Below are positions 48,732-62,890 of a stretch of DNA of 64,000 nucleotides, in pieces (within the stretch, counting starts at the first letter, position 1; each line of letters opens with the position of its first letter). The position numbers and the translations under genes were made by a program. A model generated the notes under the pieces. That model worked only from the letters and a program-made list of their open reading frames with translations. It ran no database searches and had not been told where the DNA came from. The DNA is taken from the NCBI GenBank assembly GCA_905250075.1, contig CAJNOP010000334.1, positions 119,516 through 183,515 of the forward strand, in the 5' to 3' direction. This DNA is from Rotaria sp. Silwood1. Taxonomy: Eukaryota; Rotifera; Eurotatoria; Philodinida; Philodinidae.

Positions 48732-51700
48732 ATATATCTTTTTCATTTCTCTTCAGTTTATTTTCAATCTAATATATATATTTAATAATGAGAATTATCT
48801 TCTATGTATATCAGTTTGTTATTCACAATGATTAAAACTTTTGTTCAGACAAAACTCTTTTTATTAGTCATTCAGAATTATTTTTGAAATTCTTCATTTT
48901 TATTTTATTAATAAAATTGATCATTAATTAGGTTAGAATTCTCACAAAAAAATAAGGCTAATCATCCTACAACATCATAATCTATACAATCGAAACGAAC
49001 ACAATTCTACGAAAATACCATAATAAACTATAGAAAACTTAATAAAACGATGACTTTAAAGGTATCCGTTGTGACAACAGGCTAAATAACCTAGAGAAGT
49101 AATCAGGAGCTTTACATTCCACGATCATTACAAAATGATTATCATATATGTGTTCAAACAAAAGCAAAGATCATTTCTACAAGTGTACAAAGCGAGGGAT
49201 CTCTGAAAAAAAGTATCTACCTATTTTATATTCAAAAATTGAACACTTTAAAGTAGAACATTTTATTATTTTTAGCAGAAGATGTCGAGGAAAATAATGA
49301 ATGATAGTCAATTATTATTGATTAGTGTCTGTTCGCTTGGGAGATGCTGTTTTTCGATTGCAAGATAATTATAAAATAATGATTTGTAAGTGTTTGGGAA
49401 TAAATAATTGTGAGCGCTTATAACGGATTCAGATTCTAGAAATATGGTGATCACATCGTTCCCAGGTACAGAAAATCGACGGAAATTCACTGAATCCAGT
49501 CATTTGTTCATGTCGAAGACTATTTAACTATGTGAGAATGTTGATCAAATAATTCTGTTTTTTGAAAATTGATCATAGGAAAGTTAATATATGTTATTAA
49601 CTTATTTTCATCTTAAATTATCTCATCGAAATAAAATTGAATTTCATTGTTGTTTATCATTGATTTATTTGTATTTTCTGCTATTAATAATATATATTAT
49701 GAACAAATATAGAAAATAATAAAGTTAATATATAATCAGTGTAGAAAGCTCATAGAGACTCTTTAATTGAAAGAATTGTATTCGATGATAAAAAAAAGTA
49801 AAGAATAAATAATATCTATCTATCAATTGGAATCGTTCAGTTTGATCGATTAAGTCGAAATTTGATAATAATAAGGAACAAAACTCTCTCGGTTGTTATT
49901 CTGATATGTTAAGGTCAAAGGTCGAAATGAGTAGAATACTTTCTTCTCGATTTTGTCTATCTTTTGTTATTGATGAAATTTTTATTCATAAGAAATTCAT
50001 TTCTTCGAAAAAACAAAAATATTTCTCTGAATATGCTTCACTAAACAATAACTTTTCGAGATTTTCATTCAATGAAGATGATTATCAAAGAAGCTTTTAA
50101 CGTTTAAAAATAATATTATTAAAAAAAGTATATCTCATTTAATTATAGATAAGAAAAATCTTTAAAATAATTCGTGCTGTTCATTCCTATATTATTGAAC
50201 AATTTTTGTTGAAGTTTAACAATCTATTAGGATAGATCAAAATATTTCTATCACATATAAATAGATAGTCGTGTAGTTCGATGTATACTACATAAAAAGT
50301 ATTTTGATTTAATAGTTTATTTAAAAAAAAAACATCGATGTAATTCGTATACAAGTATGTGATTTTAACATGAATGATTGCTTTATTGTCGAATTCGATT
50401 ATCTCATTTCGTCTGACTCAAACGATTTTCAGAATAAATAATATTTGGATTAGTTTTTGTACTCTTTTATCATGAAGAAGTTCAAAGAAGAATAAGACAA
50501 TCCAATTAATACTACAAATTAATTCAATTGACAAAAAACAAAACTAACAGTAAAATTCAACAATAAAATATCAGTTTTGCTACAATCCTAAAAGTGTATA
50601 AAATCCCTCTGACTAGCACTACCTTCTGTATGGAATAAATATAAGAGATTTTATTATTCATCTGTAAAGACGAAATTAAAATAAGACCTTAGGTTTTTCT
50701 TGCTTTTTAGTCCACTCTAGACATTCGTGAAAGCACATATGAAGTTGTTTTTTTTTAATATAATGATTTTTTATTTATAAAAATGTTAAATATATAGCCG
50801 AATTATATAAAACATCGATAAATTATATTTATAATGTTTAGTTTTTGAATAATAAACTGAAAATGATTGATATTAGAGTTTGATAATAATTAATTTAAAT
50901 GAATAAATTAGATTTTCAATTTTCAAGATAGAAATCAGATGAATTTTTCTATAAGAAAAAAAAAATAATTCATTGTTTTAAATGATATTTATTAATATAT
51001 TTCAATTTTCAACTAATATTTAGTAGAAATTTGAGATTTTTAAAATAAATTCTCTATTATTTTCGAAATAAAGAGTAAACTTTTATTAATTAGTTAGTAT
51101 AGAATTTATTTCCTGAAACTTTAGAATTAATATTTCGTTCATAATAATATATGATTTTAATCTAAATATATTATCGATCAACTATTTTCATATTGATTTG
51201 AGATTGATCAAAATTTTGAACAAAAATTGACAAATTTTATCAAAAGACAAAAAAAATATATTGATATTAAATTTCGACAAAAAACAAAATGTTCATTATG
51301 ATAATATATTTATTGAATAAACTACAATAATTTCTATAGAAAAGAAAATTCTTATTATAATTTCGAATAATAAATCTAAGATATTATCTATTAGTAATGT
51401 TATTATTTTAAATAGTTAATCAAGATTTTTATAAACAATTAAAATAGATTTGTTTATCTTAACAGTTCATAGAGAACAGGTTTTTTTAACATATTTTTCT
51501 CGTTTAAATTTAATAAGAAAAAATATTTTTAATTATTCATTCTCAAATAATGAATAAATAAATAAAATATTCAAAATGAGAATGAGAATATATTTTCTTT
51601 TATTTTCATTTAATTTACATTTAAATTGATTCTTTTTAAATAAATAAAATCTTTGAAAAAACAAACAATTTGTTGTTTTCTAATAAATTCATAATTGATA

Positions 51701-53600
51701 TTAAATTAAGTTAAATATAATAAAAAACTCTATATGGTTGCATTATTCAACAAAACAAAAATAAAAATATTTGAAATATTCATGTATTTAATTATATTAT
51801 TTCTAAAAGAAAATTTGTTTTATTAAATCTTTCCATAAAAAGTTAATAATTAGATATTGAAAAGGAAATTTCGAAAATCACCAATAACAAGAAAAATAAC
51901 TGATTATATTTAAACAAATAGAAAAACTATCACTATTTATCTGTTTAGTTTTTGTTAAGATTATCATCAATATAAAATAAATACATTCTCATATTAAATT
52001 ATCATAAATTTTTCAATGATTACAAGAGATTTTTAATTTGTAACAAAACAAAATCATTTAAACAAATTTGTTCACTGAACAAGAATTCAACATTTTCATA
52101 TTGATATTCATTCTGATTTAATTCTCTCTTATGATTATCAACTATTATTATTTATCAATTAAGATAACGATTATATTTATTTTCGACATATTCAATAACT
52201 ATTTATATGAGTTAATTTATTTGAAGATGTTTATTCTATTATTCTACAAGAGTAAAACAATATCAATCAACAACAAAGAAATCTACCTTGAACACACATA
52301 TATATATAATCAAGATTTATTATTCGAATTATCTTTCTATAACAATCAATCATTATCAATAAAAATAAATAAATAAATCGATCTATATTATATTTATATC
52401 GTTCATTTTAAATTGTAGATATTTAAGATAATAATATAGATAGAATTTAAATAACAAATATATTTATTAACAATAGTCGATTCTAATCATAAAGAAAACA
52501 ATTAAATATTTTCTCTTAACTGATTATAAAATATTGTTGAAAGAAATATAAATTTTTAATTATTATACTCTCTACGATGGTAATCCATTATTGATATTAA
52601 TAATAGAGACAAATTATCATTTTCTCCAAATGTTAATAGAATTCAATCAATTCTTAAAATATTTATTTCTATTTATTATCTATAATAGTTTATATATCTA
52701 TACAATAATCAATATATATTTAACTGAAAAACTCAAAACTATTCTATTAAATAAAAAAGTATAGACATAAAAAACATTTGACAATTCAAGTTTGTTTTTA
52801 AGTTTTTGCCTAGCTTCTTTTTTTTTTCTTCATTTCGTTGAGTATGATCTGAGAATAATAAATCGAATCTATCATTTTAATTTAATGTTTTATTGTTATG
52901 TTAACGAAAGCAATTTATTTAAAAGTACTTGTAAATAAAAGAGAGAAAGAAAGAGAATATCTAATCCAATATTGTTTAACAGTATTTATTATTATGAAAA
53001 ATTATTTTTCGATAAAAATTGTGAAGAGAAAAAAAAATGTCACATGAAAATAAAATAACAATGTCAAATTATTTTAAAAATGTGACGAAGAAAATAATTG
53101 TTATTCGCCTTGAAATTGTTCAATAACTATTGAGATATTTTATTCAAACTTGTTCACTGAATGAGAATAGAAACAAAAAATTTATTGTTTTTTCCAAAAA
53201 AGTTCTTATGTTGGTCAGGTCGAAAATTAGTTCTACAAACTCTATTTCGTTTATTTAAAATGAATAAATAAATAATTAAAAACAATTTACAAATAATATA
53301 TATTAATAATATTAATTATTATATTACCGTTGAATAATTTTCTTTTTAAAAAAGTGATTAGAAAAATAATTATCTTTTAAAAAACAAATTCTTTTTATTT
53401 TGTCAAGTTTTATAAAAATTTAATCGAAAATCTTATTCATATTGAATAAATTCTTATCTTATTATATATGTTTAAATATTGAAAAGAAAAGAAAAGCAAA
53501 ACAAAACAAAATAATTATAAATGGTTTTATTTAAATATATTGTTGAATAAATAATTTCTTAATTGAATATAATAATGAGGTAAAAAATGAAGAAAAATGT
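48732..53600. other. Very AT-rich intergenic DNA
   Basis: No gene domain was recognised over almost 5 kb. The open frame at 52131-52376 is composed almost entirely of AT-rich codons and looks like noise. Stretches 50700-53500 are close to pure A/T with simple-sequence character. Confidence 0.4.
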
Positions 53601-54203
53601 TTACAATAAACGTAATTTATATCCTTGATTAGCCATAACAAGATAAAAACACCAAGGAAATAATGTTTTATCTTCATAATCAATTTGAATTTGTTTTGTT
53701 TTTTCATGTGTTCTTTCATTAAATAGTGTTAAACTTTTTTGATCACAATCAATAGTTAATTGAATAATATCATTTTCAATTGGAATACCTGGCCATTGAA
53801 TTCTTTTTCCCATTCCATTTATCCAAATATCTCCATTTGTTGACCACCCACAAGCTGAACGTAATTTATGATAACGAACATCTCCAAATGCTGATTTATC
53901 TATTGTTGAACATATTCCAATAAATATCCATGGAGACCATTCATTATTATTTATATTTGATGATCTTTTCGTTTTTTATTTTATTTTAATAAATATAATT
54001 AATTATAGAAAAAAAAAACAAAAAACTTACTCAGTTTTTTCAAATTTAATTCTAATAGTATGAATACCATTTGAATAAGATTGATTTCCTCTAATATACC
54101 CATATGTTTCATAATTTCCTTTTTCACAAAGACGATTATTTTCACGTATTCGTATTGAACGACTTTTTTCTTTAAATTCTATTGATGTTTCGTCTACAGT
54201 CAT
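53601..54203 (-). CDS. Small SPRY-domain protein (178 aa, 2 exons)
   Basis: SPRY/B30.2 domains are protein-interaction beta-sandwiches. Exons 54203-54031 and 53964-53601 join in phase (GA|A) to 179 codons including the stop. Visible SPRY landmarks are GYIRGNQSYSNGIHTIRIKF, WIFIGICS, YHKLRSACGWSTNG, IQLTIDCDQKSLTLFNE and a final FPWCFYLVM block. The protein is little more than the domain itself. Partners such as RING, B-box or Ran-binding regions are not seen upstream, so it may be a stand-alone SPRY protein or the 3' part of a longer gene. The start ATG is the first in frame with the domain. Confidence 0.75.
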
Positions 54204-55920
54204 ATTATTTTATTGTTTTATCACTAATGTTAAATATTCTCTCAACTATTAAATATAAGTCGCCATGTCATTTTTTGTTTTCATTTTGTTTTTTGTTTTT
54301 TTGTTTTATATACATATGTATATTAACATTTCATTTCAAATCGAATCAAGTAAACAAACAAACAAATCGTTTTTTTTGTTTCTGCCGTTTTTATTAATGT
54401 CATTAATGATTTTTCTTGAAAAATTATTTTAAAAGAAAGAGAAAATAAAAGAATGATTATTTTCGATATATATTCATTGAAAGTGAAAAACATTTTTTCA
54501 ATATATATTTTCAAATTTTCGACATAAATCAATGTGAAATAAATATAAGAGAATTAAGAAAAAAACAAAAAGAAATATATTATCAGTGAAATTTATCATT
54601 AATCAAACAAATAAATAATTTTTATTTTTAAATCATCATATAATAAACGAAAGAATAAATCGTTGAAAAATAATTCATCTAGTTATTCATTAATCTTTAA
54701 ATTGAACAATATTTATGCTTTGTTTATCATTGACTTTGATTAGGAAACATTTTTATATAATTATTATTTTAAATAATTACTTAACACAAATTGAAGACTT
54801 CTTATTTCTTAGAATAATACAATTCTCTATATAATGATAAAATTAGCTAAAATCCAGGATTTTTATTCTAGACTTTTATATATTTACAGTTGGATAATTC
54901 TACTAGTTAACATAATATTGTCAATAGAATATAATCTTTATCAAATTCTCTATAAATATAATCAACTGTAAACTAGAACCCATTATAATATAGATTGACA
55001 GTCCATGAATATTAGTTCAACAAAATGAGCTCGAGATTTAACATTGAAGTCTTTATTTTAGATGAAATAAAAATTCTAATAGAAGACTAATTTATTGTGG
55101 CCATAATTAAGTCTTTGAACTTAATCCAAGGCGTTCATCGTACTTCGAGAAAACTGCAAGCTCGATATTTGAAGTTAGAACTTTAATAGTGCTTTAAAAT
55201 CCATATTTTTCGATCTTGAAAGTCATGAAAATCGATAATAATGAGTAAAATGTCAATGAGAGACGTATTCAGTGCGTCAACAACAAAATATTCTTAAGCG
55301 TTTCTAATGCTCAGCAAAACTCTGTTATACTGAAGAAATTCGTTCTTATTTATTTATTTGTAAGATTTCAATAATAAATAGAGATAACGATTTGAAATTG
55401 TTCGGCTCTAATAAAGGAAAGATTCTTATGAATGAAATATGATCAGTATGATAAATATAACTGAGTAGTTTCATATCTATGATCTCTATATGTAGTTCAA
55501 ATCTTTCTGATAAAAAAATCAAATTGAATATCTTGACCATCCCGAACCGTTGAAATTTTAGCCAATGATATTATTAATTATGGTTGTTGAAAACAGCTTG
55601 AAACTTTTTTGTTATTCATCATCGTGAACTGAAATTCGTTTGTATTTTAATATTCGAGAACACCAATCATTAGACATAAATAAACTCTACAATAGTGATG
55701 AATAGAACATTTTTTAAAAGAGAAATTCATCGAAGAAAAATAATAAATGATTATCGTTTTTAACATCTAGCTGACCAACGATATATTTACAAATAAACAC
55801 AAAACAACTTTTCATATTATTGATAAGAACGATTTGTAAAATAATTTTTAACATATATATCCTGCCCATGTGAAAATTTCAGCAAAAAAGCTAGCTTAAT
55901 ACAGCTTAAATTTTCGCTTA
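54204..55920. other. AT-rich intergenic DNA
   Basis: Upstream flank of the SPRY gene. No gene domain, RNA gene or clear repeat recognised. Confidence 0.35.
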
Positions 55921-55922
55921 AA

Positions 55923-56095
55923 CAGCACCTTTCAGCGCACATTTTTAAGGCACTAAAGGCGCTTAAAATCATAGACATAAGCGCTTTTAAGCACTTAATT
56001 AATTAACCTTTTCAGCACCTTCCAGCGCATATTTTTAAGCGATTTAAAGTTCTTAGAATTATGATTTTAAGTGCTGATAACCACTTTAAGGAGCA
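55923..56095. repeat. Two-copy tandem repeat, about 90-bp unit
   Basis: CAGCACCTTTCAGCGCACAT at 55923 recurs as CAGCACCTTCCAGCGCATAT at 56013, and both are followed by TTTTTAAG and AAGCGCTT-like words. Two imperfect head-to-tail copies. AAGCGCTTAA words are common in transposon ends, but no family is assigned. Confidence 0.65.
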
Positions 56096-56116
56096 CATTT
56101 CTCTTTGTTTGATCTC

Positions 56117-56688
56117 TGGTATATCCCTACATACTTCTACACGACTCATAGTACTTCTAACTAGTAATGCTCTCTTGATTTCCTAGATAGAATCGATATC
56201 GGTAGACGAGGCTATCAAATATACGAGAGCATTGTAGGTGAGGTCGAGGATCATATGCATGTGTATTTATTCTGTCAGTTGAGAAATCAATATAGATAGT
56301 AAAAGTGAGAAATGGTATTCATATATTTTCATATTTCTATAAGTCTCGATGTACCTCAACCTTTTTCCAAAGTGTAGCTGGAAATTGCTATGTATTTTAA
56401 GTTCCGAGATACCTCCTAATCAATAACAACACTTTGGAAATAAGTTGAAGTACATCGAAACTTATAGAAATATGAAAATATATGAATACCATTTCTGACT
56501 TTTACTATCTATATCGGTTTTTCAACTGACAGAATAAATACACATGCATATGATCCTCGACCTCATCTATAATGCTCTCATATATTTTGATAGCCTCGTC
56601 TATCGACATGAATTCTACCAAGGAAACCAGAAGAGCATTACTAGTTAGAAGTACTATGAGACATGTAGAAGTATGTAGAGATATACCA
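56117..56688. mobile_element. Fold-back element, 572 bp
   Basis: Left arm 56117-56374 and right arm 56430-56688 are reverse complements of about 258 bp with scattered mismatches, separated by a 55-bp spacer. Termini: TGGTATATCCCTACATACTT on the left, and TGGTATATCTCTACATACTT when the right end is inverted. No coding capacity; the open frame at 56572-56763 lies inside an arm and is not a gene. Confidence 0.85.
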
Positions 56689-57584
56689 AAAATATTAGAA
56701 AATACAATACGTACTTCTCATTGCTGCACAAAGGTTGTTATTCTTTCTATTCTCGATTCATAATAACTTTTTGATGCCAACCAACATGACAATTGATAAA
56801 ATCAATCGTTTAAATTGAAGACCAGTTACATAGTATATCAAAAGAATGATTTGTTGTCATTTCCATGCTGTACAAGAATATTTACTATCTGAAAAAGCTG
56901 CAACGAAAAGAAAACAGAGAGAATCTTGTTTAAAAAAAACAAAAGTTACATACTGATTCTAACTACTTCGAATAAAATAAAGGAAAATGAAAATGAAGAT
57001 AAAATTAAAAATAAAAATACCTGTACATTATACTAAAATGTAGTTCTACATAATGCCATTGTGCCGATCAGCATCATCATATTGATTTATCTAAAGAAAG
57101 AACCTTCTGTCTTTTGTCTTTCTTCACGGTACGATTTATAAAAATTTTCTTACAATACTGAGATTTTGTAGTACAAATAGATCAAGTAGATCAAATAGTT
57201 TAGATTTCAAAAGCCAAATACTAAAATGACAAGTGATCATAAAGATTTTTTCCGCTTCTTTGTGTATTATTTTTCTCTTCGATAGATGTCGTTATATTCA
57301 AGTACCCATATATCTATTGATAACATTGGATGTTCGTAGGAAGAATAGAGAAGAGAAGATATATGAAGAAACAAGAAAAAAGTGATATAGTTTTAGTCAA
57401 GTATTTTCTTTTATAGCTGGCCTATTTGAATAAACAACGTCATACTATGCTGTGTTTAGATATTTATTTGTTTCTTGTAGACGAATATTTAAAAATAATT
57501 GTCTCGTTAAATTTATTGTTTTAGAACTAATTTATCGTTTACGTCCAGCTTCTGATTATCGTTTTGTTTCGTTTTCCGAATCAA
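56689..57584. other. Upstream flank of the transposon-like gene pair
   Basis: No gene recognised. If the two downstream genes form one DNA transposon, its left terminus should lie here; I could not identify a CACTA-type terminal repeat by eye. Confidence 0.3.
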
Positions 57585-59618
57585 ATGGCACCACAGCAAG
57601 ACAACGGCAGTATGAAGATTCAATACGTTTTAACGAAAACAAAAGATGCAGTCCTTCACATAATCAATTATGAAGATTTGATTTTTCATCGAAATAAAAA
57701 CAAACTAAAAGTTGGTGATGAAGTTTCTTGGAATGGAAAAACAAGAAATGATCGTGGTCGTGGTAAAATAATTGTTCTCGGTACGTTCGACCAATTTAAA
57801 ATAAATATTATTATAGATAGTTTATAATTCTACATGAAAAAATTTAGTCGATCGAAATTCAATCGTTTTACAAATATTTAATTAAAATCACTAAAATATT
57901 TAATTATGATCTTATTGTTGTCTTCATATAATAGGTACAAAGGATCAATGTGAAGCAACAAAAACTGTTATTGAAGAAACTTTACCATCATCTGAATCTT
58001 CATCAACTCTTCCATCATCATCATCAACATCATTGCCTGAACCATTGGCAGCTGTTGTACGAAAAGGTGCAACCAAAAGATTAGCGATTGATGATGATGA
58101 TAATCATTCGTGTGATTCATCAAGTACGAAACGTAAAGTCGTTCATGTTGGTGGTGATAAATCTAAAAAAGTGCCACGTGCTGATGTTTCAACTGCTGCG
58201 CCTATCATCTCATCAACAATATCGTTTGTAACTAGAACATCTTCTATTCCGGAAGTAGCCAACACAGCACACATTTTGAAGGATATGGATTGTTCGTCTG
58301 ATTCAAACTCAGAAAAAGAATTAATTATTGATGAACAAATTGTTGATGGTCGTGATGATGATGATGTACAAACTGATAATAATAATTCAACAATCCTGAA
58401 AGGTAAAAAATAAGTTCAATCTAAAATAAAAAATGATTTTTCTTTAATGTCCTCTCATAATAAGGTTATTATCAAATTAAATAGATTACTCGACTGAATC
58501 AAAAATAACAGATGATTTATAGCCAACTTTGAATCGAAATAGATCACTAAAATTTGTATAAAAATTCTTTTAATTCATGACTGAAAATTGATATTATATC
58601 TTTGTGTTGAAACGTTCTTTGCTAGATTTTTAATTTTATAACAATCATTCAAAGCAGTGAGCTAAGGATATTTCTTGGTAAATAAAATTTGTTTCTTTAA
58701 ACGAAACTAATTAGTTTTTGAAACTCACTTCACAAAATCACCATTTTTTATTTGATGCTAATGCTTTTAAAAGAATTTGAGATAAATACGATGGAAATTA
58801 TATTTTTTTAAATTTAATGAAGTCAATAAACTTGAAATAATTTTTATTTAATTGTTGTAACTGATATTTTAGATAATTCTACTCATATGCAAGCTTCTTG
58901 TAATGAAACAAAGGTACAAAATATACACCCGTCGAAAACTTCAAAATCGTTTCGAGCTTTGCCAGTGAAGAAACCAGTCTCAGATACAGCTCATTCTTTG
59001 TTAAAGCAACAATGTCAAAGATATTCTGATCAAATTGATTGTTACAAAACAACTTGGATGCGTAATCTAATTATAAACTTGTATAGTAACTAAAAGTAAA
59101 TGTATTTTCTATTCTAGCTAGACCTAGAGATCCTAAAACGATAAAATTTTTCGTCGAAATGGGACGATTACTATCGGGTGATACTGATCCAAATTCTAGT
59201 GATAAATCTAGCGAAGAAGGTATTGGTGATGCTTTGGCCGATTATTGTTCGTTGTTATCGATAGATGAAAGTCAAATCGATATATTTTCACGATGTGATT
59301 CGATAACAAAAGCATGTCGTACAATTGTAAGTCATCTTTATTCAAAAGAAGAAAGAATTGGCATGGCATGGAAAAATGTTCCAGTTAAAAAGCAAAATGC
59401 AATCTTAGGTAAGTGAAAGAATTATAACGATATTTAATACGATGGTTTTGATTTTAGATATGGCTCGGCTTTTGAATCCGCTTGAACGAGGCAAATCAGA
59501 TGGTGAACTAATTAAAGCTTGTCGTAACGTTTTTGAAGCTGCTAATTGTTGTAAAAGAAAATTAGAACAAGTTGACAGTGAGAACGAAGAAAATGACGTT
59601 GATAATAATGGCATTTAA
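57585..59618 (+). CDS. BEN-domain-like protein, probable transposon-encoded (434 aa, 5 exons)
   Basis: Exons 57585-57780, 57935-58402, 58873-59061, 59118-59408 and 59458-59618 join in phase to 435 codons including the stop; the exon 3-4 junction is the least certain. The N-terminus is a compact beta-rich segment (VGDEVSWNGKTR, GKIIVLG) like those that open many invertebrate BEN proteins. A Ser/Asp-rich, basic, probably disordered middle follows. The C-terminal 150 residues are helical, with ACRTIVSHLYSKEER and LDMARLLNP, resembling a BEN domain, which binds DNA or chromatin. The transposase-like gene starts about 270 bp downstream on the same strand, so this may be the accessory ORF of one element. 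BEN assignment is tentative. Confidence 0.6.
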
Positions 59619-59889
59619 TATCAATAGTTGTTCGTGAAATTGATGAATTAAGTAGTGAACTTTACGTATGAGTAGTAGATTTTATATTTAATACATTTTT
59701 ATGTTATTTCTATGAACTGTATCTTGAACTTTCTTGTTTGTGAACTAGAATTACTTGAGAATGATATTTTGAATGTTTGTTATATTTATGTATATATAAA
59801 TTATGCATTGTGAAAATGTCATTTATAAAAATAAACCGAATATTATGATTTTTGTGATATAGATCGCAATCAATATTTTCATTGTCAAA

Positions 59890-62800
59890 ATGTCTCGCTT
59901 TGTTCAATATCGAAAGAAGCGCAGTATGAGTACTAAAGTTGCATTTGGTGAGGCTATATAAAATATTGAGAGTAATGTCTCACAATATATCTTTATGCAT
60001 ATATTATTAGGAATGGAATTGGCAAGTATGATGAAGAGTCTGAATGAAGGATCTGATGATAATATATCGAGAAGTGCATCAACCGACTTGATTCCTGATG
60101 TTGATATGACATCTGCTAGTAATAACCAGAATCAAAACATGACATCAATTCCAGCTGTGCCAGAAGGTTCAATCCTTGACGATGCTATGTGAGAATTTTT
60201 ATTGTATAATGCCTATTTTGAGATCAAGTTTTTCTTTATAGACGTCAAATCGAAAACTCTTCTAATAACAGTGGTAGACGTGTGGAAGCCATTGATATAT
60301 CTGCTGCACTTCTAATTCTTAAGGCTCGGCATCGTCTATCAAATCGATGTTTGTCAGATATTTTGAAACTATTAAGAATTCTTCGGGTGGCTAATGTACC
60401 AACCAGCTTATGGAAATCTAGAAAATTAGTCAATACTCAATCTAATTCCCATCTCCATATGAAGAAACAATCAATATGTCCATCCTGCAAAGATACATCA
60501 AGTGAAGTTAATCGTTGTACTAAATGTCATATTACCTATCAAACAATTTTAACAACATCATCAATTTCCATTTTTTACCGTTTTGATATTGGATCACAAT
60601 TGGAGTCGATTTTGTTGCATACACCTGACCTAGTATTTCAAAATTTTTTATCACCACCTTCTAAAAGGATGCGTGATATTGTCGATGGGGTTTTTTATCG
60701 AAATCAATTAAAACAAGAGACTGATCTATTCATCACATTAACAATGAATGTTGATGGTGTGCAGCCAAACAAAGGCTCAGATAGTTCAATATGGCCTGTG
60801 TTGATTGTTGTCAATGAAATTCGGCGTAGAAAAAGATATTCTCTTGAAAATGTCATTCTTGCCGGAGTTTGGCCAGGGCCCAAAAAGCCATCACGTGATG
60901 ATATGGCTATATTTTTAAAGGGTAGGCTTTGAGCTAGTTGGAAAAACTTTGATAAATTTACTTTCTACTGCTATTTTTAAATTGTCCTTCTACTCCACTC
61001 CAACAAACACTAAAGTTAGACTCAAAAACCTTGTTAAATTTCTGTCTGTATGATGAATTTCTCTAATCCAGGAGTAAGCAATCAAATCGATTTCGATTTA
61101 AATTAGTGTGAAAAATTATTTTAATTACATTTATATTGAGCTATAATTTGAAAGATGATTCAGCTGCTCAACTCTATTGTAGTCTAATAAGATTGGAGTT
61201 AATTTTTTTCCAAGAATAAAGAATCATGATTGAATAACTATTTCAAAAGCTATAAGATACTTTAATAACAAAACTCTTACCTTTTATTTAATTGCTGCAT
61301 CTTCGTGAAAGAGTAGATCTGATTTCGACAATATTTGTATTGATATACCAATTTTTCCTTTAATTTGCACGCTGATGTTTATGAACATCTTTTTGATTGA
61401 AAAATTAAATATTAAATACTATTTTTAGGGATTGTGAACGAACTAAAATGTCTTGAAGCTGGTCGTAAGTTTCAGTTACGGTCGACTGATGGTGAAAGTG
61501 TAGAAGAAGCTTTTATCAAAGTTTTTCTTGTAAGCTCGTGTTGCGACAAGCCGGCCCAATGTTTAGTACAATGTCTCGCACAGCCCACAGCAAAATTTGG
61601 ATGTGGAAAATGTGCAATTCGTGGTAAAAGCATTTTCGTTTTGTTTAGTATTCTCACACTTTAAGTTGAATATAAAATCTAATTCAATGAACATACATTT
61701 ATACATGATGATACAAATATACCTGAGGACATATACATACATATATAATGAAACAACGAGGATTAATAACATCTCAGAAAGGTTGAAAAGGAGTAGCTAG
61801 GTCAAATCTGGCGATATGAACAAAGCTATATTGTTTGGTATTTTTAAGCATACAGAAAAATCAATCAGAATTTTAAAAACTCATTTTCATTGAAAATTTT
61901 TACTACTTATAAATACAAATATTTCACTTGAAAACTGTGGGATCTATTCATATGTCAAAGTTTTATCTTCCAGATAATTTTTTTCTAATCTACTTGAATT
62001 TAATTTTAAAGGATGCTTAATATTCTATTATCTAAAATGATACTCTTTTGTTCTATTTATTGTTCAAGGAGAAACCGTAGAAACTGAAGGTGGTGGTCAT
62101 GTAACCAGTTTTATAATTAATGCCGATGAAACTATAAATCCACGCTCAAATGATCAATATAATGAACTTCTTGAAACGATGAAATTGAACAATGAAGAAT
62201 TAGCTTCGTTAACTACTGATCGAGATATTAAAGCTGCTAAATTAAGACATACAGAAAGCCAAATGGGTTTGAAAGGTCCATGCTGTTTACGTGAATTAAA
62301 ATATTTTGACTTTGGACAATCATTTGTGGTGGACAGTCTTCACAATATTTATCTTGGCGCTTTTGTGAGTTTTATTAAGAACTTACGTTTGATTTCTTTT
62401 TGTCTAGAAACGTTTGCTGAAGTTGTGGTTGAATCCATTATACAAATCAGAACCATGGAGTATATCCACGTATTTGTCGAATTTGGCTGATGCTCTTAAA
62501 CGAGTCAAGTTTCCATCTACGACCACACGCCGTCCTCGTTCATTAGTCGACTATAAAAAATACAAGGGAAGTGAATTAAGAGTATTGATGTTGTGTGGTT
62601 TCCCGATTTTCGAGAACTTTATGAAAAAAAAATATTATGAACATTTCAAGCAATTGGTATTGGCTGTGCATTTAGCTGAATCTCGTGCATTAACAGAAAA
62701 GGATATCGGAGCAGTGCACAACTTGTGCTATCATTTTTTATTACAATTTCCTAATCTTTATGGCAAGCGGCACAATGTCCAAGTGGTACATTCACTTATA

Positions 62801-62890
62801 CATCTTTCAGAGAGTATTCGTAATTTTGGTCCTCTTACAAGTTATAGCACTTTCAACTTTGAATCACTTCTTGGTGAGTTTAGTTCTTAA
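59890..62890 (+). CDS. CACTA/EnSpm-type transposase (Transposase_21-like), 3' end uncertain
   Basis: DDE-type transposases cut and paste DNA transposons. Exons 59890-59947, 60011-60188, 60242-60921, 61429-61623, 62069-62364 and 62408-62873 (or read-through to a stop at 62890) join in phase for about 624 codons. Landmarks of this animal family are a zinc-knuckle-like CPSCKDTSSEVNRCTKC, the catalytic-type block LTMNVDGVQPNKGSDSSIWP, VWPGPKKPSRDDM, a Cys-rich CCDKPAQC and FGCGKCAIRG, DSLHNIYLG, and a C-terminal YSTFNFESLLG. Homologues usually continue after that block, but here the frame stops soon (stop at 62890) or after a doubtful short exon near 62935. The gene is therefore probably truncated or decayed at the 3' end. 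It pairs with the BEN-like gene upstream. Confidence 0.75.

Noticed and set aside
52131-52376. 81-codon open frame in very AT-rich DNA
   Set aside because: Composition is dominated by Ile, Tyr, Asn and Lys as expected for random AT-rich sequence; no splice partners.
56572-56763. 63-codon open frame
   Set aside because: It lies within the right arm of the fold-back element and has no family signature.
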